Part shown: piece by piece, positions 57,348 through 64,000 of the stretch | How positions within the stretch are numbered: position 1 is the stretch's first letter | Layout: every line of letters starts with the position of its first letter | Source of the DNA: Mycoemilia scoparia | Lineage: Eukaryota > Kickxellomycota > Kickxellomycetes > Kickxellales > Kickxellaceae | Reading direction: 5' to 3' | Assembly: GCA_027575805.1 (NCBI GenBank) | Contig: JANBPU010000013.1 | Coordinates: 123,569-187,568, forward strand | DNA length: 64,000 nt | Made by a program: the position numbers and the translations under genes | Notes under the pieces: model-generated | Seen by the model: only the letters and a program-made list of their open reading frames with translations | Told to the model about the DNA's origin: nothing | The model's database searches: none

Positions 57348-57867
57348 ATAAGGGGTGGAATTCTATTGTGTATGTTATCCTTGCTTTGTTTACTTTTTAT
57401 TAAAGCATAATATATAATATTTATTGCTATAGGCTTTTATGGGATTTACCAACTGACTTGTCATGTGGAATATTATAATTCTAATCGGTAAACACAAATT
57501 TTAGTGTATGTGGCATACAGCTTCCTCCCTAGGACTAATAAACAGCTTAATCATCGGGATTTTATAATTCTAATGAAGTAATTGAAACCCTTTTAGCATC
57601 TAACTTGAAGTATGAATACATGATCATCTAGATATAATGGCGCTCTGTGGGTTGAAATGGTTTATGAAATTTAAAAGGCTAAGATCCGTATGTCAACGTT
57701 TGACATTAAATTTTTGATAAATTAATAGGAAATGTAATCAATAAACTGGTATATCATTCATTTTATAAAAATATTAAAAGCGTGATTTTTGTAAACTCAT
57801 ATCTCTTGTTTTCCACACAAAGACCATGTAATGATATATGTAATATCAAATAGACACAAAATCAATA

Positions 57868-57970
57868 TGGAAATTTATTTTTGAAGGATGCTCATTTACT
57901 AATATAAACTGCGTTCACAACTATCATCATTGACCACCAGAAGATCGTACTATTCAAACATTATGATCCA
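57868..57970. mobile_element. MITE-like element, family A, copy 7 (diverged)
   Basis: Left end TGGAAATTTATTTTTGAAGG and right end TATTCAAACATTATGATCCA, imperfect inverted repeats. Flanked by TA (or ATAT) on both sides. The interior retains a 'tgaccaccag' block. Confidence 0.7.
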
Positions 57971-58061
57971 TATATTCTAGCAACCCATCGAAAAGGGCAT
58001 TGGAGGTATCAGCATTTGCAAGACTTCTGTCCAGAAGCAAGGGGATATCATACGTATGACA

Positions 58062-58182
58062 GGTTTTCCATCAAGACTGAACCAAATATGCCCTCTTACA
58101 TTCCTGCAATTTTGTTTCATGAGCCATACATTTTAGAGTGGCATTGGAGGAGGATTATTCCAACACACTTTTAGAAGAGACA
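58062..58182. mobile_element. MITE-like element, family B, copy 6 (diverged)
   Basis: Left end GGTTTTCCATCAAGACTGAAC and right end CACTTTTAGAAGAGA. The interior shares 'tacattcctgcaa' and 'gccatacattttag'. Shorter and more diverged than the other copies. Confidence 0.6.
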
Positions 58183-58347
58183 CAGCCATATTTATCCAAG
58201 CAGATTTAATCATTGTTTTAGCCATAGCCACTTGGCAGGTGATCAAGGTGGTGTTACAGTTGAAACTTTAATGACGTTGATCGCCAATGGTATATGAGCT
58301 TTGTTGTTTCTCTTTTTAAGCGGGCTGCTATATATTACAAATACACT

Positions 58348-59925
58348 ATGGACTTTTTCAACAAGATTTCCAGCGAGGTTAGGACCAAATTCCCAGAATA
58401 CACCGACAAGGCCAGCAAGACCTTTACGCTATACAAACAGGCAAGTCCAAATGACGATTCGTATTTGTCTTTAATTTTCTTCATGCAAAAGTGCTGACAA
58501 TTATTATGTTCTATGCCACTTTAGCAAGCAACAGAGAGGTTTGGCGCTAACGCTCACATCACAGAGCTGCCTCAAGACTATTTGGTTCTCGAGCAGGTAT
58601 GCTAGGATACTCACCTTGTTAATGTTTCCACTGCCAGAATTGAAACACACGACTGCACAGATAACAGCATATCTAAACATTCTTTTCTGTGCATTTTGTT
58701 CATTTTTCATGTGTAGAGATTCTTAGCACTCCAAAAAACTCACCGTCAGCTAGTACGTTTGACAAAGGGATTTGTTAGTAGCGCAAATGGTTTGAACATG
58801 GAGCAGATTCAAACACAAGCTATATCATACACTAAGCAAGCTGGGCAGCAGATCAACAGGTTTATTGGAACTAATGCCGGTTCCGATCCTAACAGCCAAA
58901 ACGCTAACGCTGCTCAGGAGGACAATAAACCAAAGACCTACTATCACGCTGTCTCACGTGAATGCCTGGAAAGTTCAGAAAAGGTTGACCTTGAACAGCC
59001 ACTAGGTGAGAACACGCCAAGAAATACGTTATACATATATATATATATATATAGTATTATCTGTATATTATTGTACTTTGTATTAAAACTATCTACATAC
59101 AAAATTAGGTGCTGGTATGTTCAAGTTTGGTTGTCTTGAAGAGAAGGTTGGAAATGCCGAACTAGTCCAGGTATGTTTTAATAACAATGCTTACACAGCC
59201 TTGACCATCGCTTTATAATGTTTATCAGCACAAGTAACCAACCATTGACGATCTTTTTAACAGAACGAGGCTATTAGGGAGAAATTCATTGCTCCTATGA
59301 ACCAAGTACTAAATGGAGAGATTAAAGCTGTCGAGGTAAAAACACATGTATACCCTAGATACTTCAGTAGAGTTTTTTGATGAAACCTTACCATTCAAGG
59401 CTTTTGAAATTTAGGATTTGCGTAAGCAGGTGTATGATGCTAGAATTATGCTTGATGCTGCCAAGACTTCTCATAAGAATGCCAAGCCAGAGAGACAAGC
59501 AGCAGTAAGATATTATTTCCATGATTTACATGTAAATTTGGATGCGGGAATAATTTCTCAAGTATACAAAGGTTAAACATAACATTTGGTGCTCATTTTT
59601 TCTAGCTTGCCCAGGATGTTGAAAAGGCCGAGGATCATTATGTTACTATAGTTGAAAAGACTATGACTCAGATGCGCGAACTCCTTGAATCGGTAAGAAA
59701 TGTAACAATTATAATGATTTTTGCCGCATAGCATTGACCCTTAAACCTCCTGTTTATTAAAACAAAATGGGTTATTTTTATTTTTAGCCCGAGCTTCTCC
59801 GAAGTTTGTCAAGTCTTGTAGCTGCACAAATACAGTTCCACCAGAAAGCATTAGAGCACCTACAGGATCTTGCACCAGAACTAGATGAGATACAAGCAAC
59901 ACAGGAGGCCTTGTACAAGAACTAG
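58348..59925 (+). CDS. BAR-domain protein (Gvp36-like)
   Basis: Eight exons: 58348-58440, 58525-58596, 58717-59005, 59109-59170, 59264-59335, 59415-59504, 59606-59692 and 59788-59925, all in phase; 300 aa. The protein is almost wholly helical and reads as one BAR domain: MDFFNKISSEVRTKFPEYT start, FGANAHITELPQDYLVLE, NEAIREKFIAPMNQVL, DLRKQVYDARIMLDAAK, KPERQAA and a final helix FHQKALEHLQDLAPELDEI. BAR domains dimerise and bind curved membranes; Gvp36-type proteins act in Golgi/endocytic traffic. The first intron appears to use a GC donor (CAG then GCAAGT). The chosen ATG gives a normal N-terminal amphipathic start; an ATG 54 nt upstream is also in frame but adds non-conserved residues. Confidence 0.9.
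59035..59053. repeat. (TA)n tract in BAR-gene intron
   Basis: Short TA run inside intron 3 of the BAR-domain gene. Confidence 0.9.
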
Positions 59926-60140
59926 TTTGCTAGTAACCAACCACAATAGCTTATTGTGGTTCCATACTGATACTCACATTTTCATTAGTTTACTTTTATG
60001 GACTTTTGTTTACTATTTTGAACAGTTCAATAGTCTATCCCATAAATATATTAGCTTCAACTTCAGTTTGGTAGTCATGAAGGTTGATTGGCTACAATGG
60101 TTAACTGATATCTATATGTGCGTATTATCACGTTATTACC

Positions 60141-60567
60141 ATGTTGTTGGCATCCGATAGTCCAGAAGAAGCATTTGTGAAAGCACTTGCGAAGTATAGC
60201 TCTTTGTCTGACGAAAGCACACGACCCGAGTTAAATAGGGATCATGGAAGCAAGGTCTTTGACGAAAAAGTAATAAAATCATGTACAGACAGGTTAGACG
60301 ATAGCATAAAGGCACTAAAGGTAGCTTACAAAATAAATATTAAAACAATAAGAATGAGATTATAATGTATGTCTTTAACCTAATGCATACATCGTGTAGA
60401 ATGAGATCAATGATTTGCTTGACAAAAGCTATGATGTTTATGTTGACGCAATAGCTGATGCAAACAAGATTAGCACTGATTCACAGGAATTTAACACAAT
60501 ACTGCAAAACTTAGAAAACGAGTTTTTGGATGAAAAGGCAAGTTTACATAATAGCATTAGGAGTGGG

Positions 60568-60610
<43 letters not shown>

Positions 60611-63149
60611 ATCGCTTGGTTTTTTATATTGAAAACTTAACAGGTATATTGCTATTTATATAAACTTTGCCAATATAGAATAGTGTGCGAATGGAGTTTC
60701 TGAAAAGCTTAAGGATATTAAAGGATGCGGATTTTGTGGTTGATGGAAGCATGAAAATCATGGAGGCTACAAGCTATTTATTGATGGTACGTATTGGTCA
60801 AATAAATTCCGTGTATATTTTGTAACATCAAAATACAATAATCCGTGAATTCCTGTGTAGGCTCAAGAAAAGATTGGCATATTAGATAAAGCAATACGTC
60901 TGCGTGATTGGGATAAAGCAGTACCTGTATTGATTGACCTTGAAAAATACATCAATGAATCTCGTCTCCCACCAGATTCAAAGATATTAACGTTGCTGAA
61001 CTTCCGACTATCTGGAGCAAGATCAAACATAATAGAAAGGATACATCAAGAACTGAAGTCGATTATTCTAATTGAAGAGGTTGGGGGAAAAGTAGTGCTG
61101 AAGGTTTCTGGTTACAAATCCAAAAATAATGGTGAGTCTTGGGTTTCAACGGGATTTAAAAATGTGTAAACAGAACTAACGAATTACTTTTAAAACGAAT
61201 ATAATTTAGGTATTTCTGGGATATTCATACCTGCTTCGAAGTTAGGCATTGTTGATGAGTTGATTGATGGTGTTTTAAAAGCAGTGTATAACTACATGGA
61301 GATATGCGTCTTCAATTTCAAGTATCCTACCGTGTATGAAAAGCATGACATTGATAACGACATAGCAGAACTATCATTTACTACTCAAAAAGATGGAAAG
61401 TCGGCACTAACTTTGGAGGACTACAAGGACATCTACTGCAACATCACCGCAATACTTGAATTCACTTCAAGGAACATTTTTGGCCCGGTAGGTCAAGCCA
61501 TTGCAGATAATGCCAGCATACCCGATCATGGATCTGCTCATTTTATGTGCAAGTTTGGCAAAGAGTACTCCAAGCTGCTTTTCACACAAATAATTGGGAA
61601 CAGGCTCTATTCTCAACTGCCAAATACCCACTCTGATTTCATGGACTACAAAAAATACCTGGACGAGTCTATAAAGTTTGAGGATAAATTGGTAAAGCTG
61701 AACTTTCTACCCAAGGATGCCGGCATTTCACCAGTTTCAGATGATAATGATGTTGCTGACTTTGGGGCCGCCCAACTTAGACTGATTGAATCCAGCAGTC
61801 GGCCGTTTAGTTGGTTTTCGATAAATGCTGCTGTGTACTATGTCATACACAAAAGGGATAGAATGTACGTTGATATATGCAGGCTTATTGAGCTAAAGGA
61901 CTTCTCTGAGCTTGATCTGCATCACGATGAAGCAATTAGCAAAGAATGGCTAGAAAAAGCCCTAGGCCCTGATGACTCAGCACTAGATAAAGCTGCCGAT
62001 AGAATTAAAAATAAGCTAGTGGACGTCTTCCCAAGGTGCATTATCAGCAAATGTGCTTATCATATTGTTACATGTGCCTATTCTTTGGCAGTGGAAAGTC
62101 TTGAATTCGCTGGTAAACCATCATATCAGCTGTTGCTCAGTGCACACTCTTTGTTTGACTTATTCAGGGTTTTGCGAAATGCTTATCATGGAGACATCTT
62201 CAAACAGACTCCTGGATTGTCAATCATGTTTTATAATGATTGTATCTACCTTTCGCACCATCTGCAAACTATATGCAATATATTCCAAACTGATCCCAAA
62301 ACTCAGTCAGATAAGACCAGCATTGAGACTGGCATGCATACACCGCAAGATCCACAGCCAGACACCATGTCAACCAGCATTGATAGCTACACACAGATAT
62401 CAGGTGACATGCTAAACTCTGCCAAGAAACTCCAGGATCTTGCAGATGATACTATTAAATTACTGTCAGACAGAGAGAGCCGGAAAATTATTCGACTCCT
62501 TCCTGCTGCAAACGATACAGCCCCCGACCCAAACCAAAGTATCAATGCGCCCATTGAGGAGATAAGAAATTTGGCAAGACTTATTCAGGTAATATATACA
62601 AATATATCGGCATGCAAAATTATAAACATCTACATGAATGCTAAGATTATATGGTTAATTATGTAGCCGGTGACCACGCTTCACGTATTCAGAAATTTCA
62701 TTGGTGGGGTTATAAACGCGGTATTATCCCATATAATAGGGGAGATTGTATCTCTGGATACAATTGGGGTAGACCAGTCTGAAATACTGAATGAGAGATG
62801 TCGTAGATTTGAAAAGCTTATCGATACTATTTTAGAGCCACCAAAGTCTACACATAAAGATAAGGATGATGCCTCTCCAATCCGGCCACCCACAAGCGAA
62901 GATGGCCCAGAACCTATCGATTTTGATGACGATGAATTGCTAGCATTTTACGTGCCTAGTTGGTTCAAGTTCCAGCAACTGACAGATATACTCTTGATGA
63001 GCATGTCCGAGATAATGGCACGGTATAGAAGTGGCTTGCTCAACGACTTCTCTCCGGACCATTTACAGGGCCTCTTGGAGGCACTGTTTGTGGAATCGGG
63101 GACAAGGACAAATAACATTGCCATCATCCAGAGAAAATCAAGCCCCTGA
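60141..63149 (+). CDS. ZW10: ZW10/Dsl1-type tethering and checkpoint protein
   Basis: Six exons: 60141-60320, 60400-60537, 60679-60786, 60861-61131, 61210-62588 and 62667-63149; all in phase, about 852 aa. In other eukaryotes ZW10 is part of an ER tether (NRZ/Dsl1) for Golgi-derived vesicles and, in animals, of the kinetochore RZZ complex. The N-terminal half is helical coiled coil (NEINDLLDKSYDVYVD, RLRDWDKAVPVLIDLEKYI). The C-terminal half has the family block with FYNDCIYLSHHL and LFDLFRVLRNAYH, then INAVLSHIIGEIVSLD. It ends in FYVPSWFKFQQLTDIL and HLQGLLEALFVES, the ZW10 C-terminal pattern. Intron 2 appears to start with GC (AAG then GCAAGT) and contains a GATA/GA microsatellite. Confidence 0.9.
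60567..60611. repeat. GATA then GA microsatellite in ZW10 intron
   Basis: About five GATA units pass directly into about ten GA units inside intron 2 of the ZW10-like gene. Confidence 0.92.
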
Positions 63150-64000
63150 ATCATAACACCACTTTTCATTTTATTTAGTAATAAAACTGTGATGACACAA
63201 GTTCAAAATAACACCTGTGAGGGAGCACATGTTGGCGTGTGTGGCAAGTTCACTGGTTTATCACTGAAAGCAGCAAAATATGACTGCCTTGCGTGTGAGG
63301 CTCAATGAAGTTGATTGGCTAAAATTAGTCCTGGATTGCGTTTTATGTTTGATGTATCATGGCAAGAGATGTGGACCTCATTACTTGCGCCATCTTTTCT
63401 AAAAGAGTATTCTGCACCATGTCGTGAGACTTTTTAACTATTGGGTATGCACTGGCCGTCCTGAGGTGCTGTGATTTTCAAAATGTGCGCATCTCCCAAC
63501 CTTTCAATTACGATAATTTGCGTGCTTATGGTGAAGAATGTGGATGGTGTGATTAGTATAATATGAAACATGACGGAGAAATATGTACTTCATCAAGAGA
63601 TTTTACTGTAAAATCGATCTTTCTGTGACTGAACCCTGTGTTATCACTTTAAGAACCCAAAAACCAATTGGCTTGTGCAATTGGTTATTTTTCACATTTG
63701 GGTTCGCGCATGCTAAAATGGTTGGGTTGTCCGAATTGGTTACCTCAAAGCCTGCATGGTGCCGCTTTAAGTTTATACATCTAACAAAGAGATGTACCCT
63801 TTTCTATGTTGTGAAGACTCTTTGTAGGTGGCTAGTTCCGGAAAAGAATCCGTTTCCACTTTATGAGGTAAATGTTGGTTCCGAGAGGCGTTGGTATGTC
63901 TAACTTGTCAGTTCCTTAAGACTCTCGGGTAGTTTGGCACCCGACATCGACAATAGGGCATCATGGCGACGGCCCGCTGGCGGATGTTACCCGATGGCGG
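63150..64000. other. 3' flank of ZW10 and window end, no supported gene
   Basis: An open frame of 106 codons at 63583-63903 ends near the window edge and contains a possible donor (GAG then GTAAATG at about 63866). It might be the first exon of a gene that continues past the window, but no motif supports it. A short inverted repeat lies at 63654-63704. The last 40 bases are GC-rich. Confidence 0.4.

Larger units (their letters stand above)
57348..58347. other. divergent intergenic region with elements A7 and B6
   Basis: Shared upstream space of HSK3 (-) and the BAR gene (+). Holds family A copy 7 and family B copy 6 about 90 bp apart. The remainder is AT-rich with no gene. Confidence 0.55.

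Noticed and set aside
13861..63149. A functional cluster of mitosis and transport genes (kinesin, two cyclins, HSK3, ZW10)
   Set aside because: The genes are far apart, on both strands and mixed with unrelated ones; chance neighbourhood is the simpler reading.
63583..63903. Plus-strand frame of 106 codons near the end
   Set aside because: No motif; may be chance or the start of a gene outside the window.
1..64000. tRNA, rRNA, spliceosomal RNA or CRISPR
   Set aside because: I searched by eye for tRNA B-box patterns, conserved snRNA cores and regularly spaced repeats and found none. A covariance-model scan would be needed to be certain.

Overview
The window looks like a piece of nuclear chromosome from a filamentous, probably early-diverging fungus. 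Genes are eukaryotic, with short introns (about 40-390 nt, GT-AG plus two apparent GC-AG). The gene set is fungal: a DASH subunit (HSK3), a PHO80-type cyclin, an ORT1-type carrier, ATG7 and a Gyp5-like RabGAP. A kinesin-3 and ZW10 are also present. A zoopagomycotan/kickxellomycotinan source is my guess only; nothing in the window proves it.

Layout. 0.3-2.8 kb: dolichol kinase (-). 4.0-5.0 kb: first eIF6 gene (+). 5.6-8.1 kb: methionyl-tRNA synthetase (-). 8.5-9.3 kb: ankyrin protein (-). 9.7-12.6 kb: TBC RabGAP (-). 13.9-19.9 kb: kinesin-3 (+). 21.2-23.4 kb: PHO80-like cyclin (-). 23.4-29.2 kb: a gene-poor, CpG-poor stretch. 29.2-31.5 kb: ATG7 (-). 32.8-41.8 kb: one giant disordered protein (+), which is split into two open frames by a MITE-bearing intron. 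42.8-44.6 kb: mitochondrial ornithine-type carrier (+). 45.4-46.3 kb: second eIF6 gene (+). 47.2-49.7 kb: unknown membrane/luminal protein (+). 50.5-51.7 kb: J-like membrane protein (+). 52.5-54.4 kb: B-type cyclin (-). 57.1-57.3 kb: a tiny two-exon HSK3 (-). 58.3-59.9 kb: BAR protein (+). 60.1-63.1 kb: ZW10 (+).

Most genes are ordinary cell-biology genes with no operon-like logic. They cover protein glycosylation, translation, ribosome biogenesis, vesicle transport (RabGAP, kinesin-3, BAR, ZW10), cell cycle (two cyclins, HSK3) and autophagy. I did not find a convincing new biochemical system.

The less ordinary content is genome dynamics. Three families of short non-coding inverted-repeat elements (called A, B and C here; MITE-like) occur repeatedly between genes. 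Family A has seven copies, B six, and C at least three plus fragments. An eIF6 gene block of about 1.65 kb is present twice, about 41 kb apart in the same orientation. A family-A insertion is present in one copy and absent from the other. The two copies also share a 252-bp perfectly identical tract that spans an intron, while the flanking coding sequence and the C-terminal tail have diverged.
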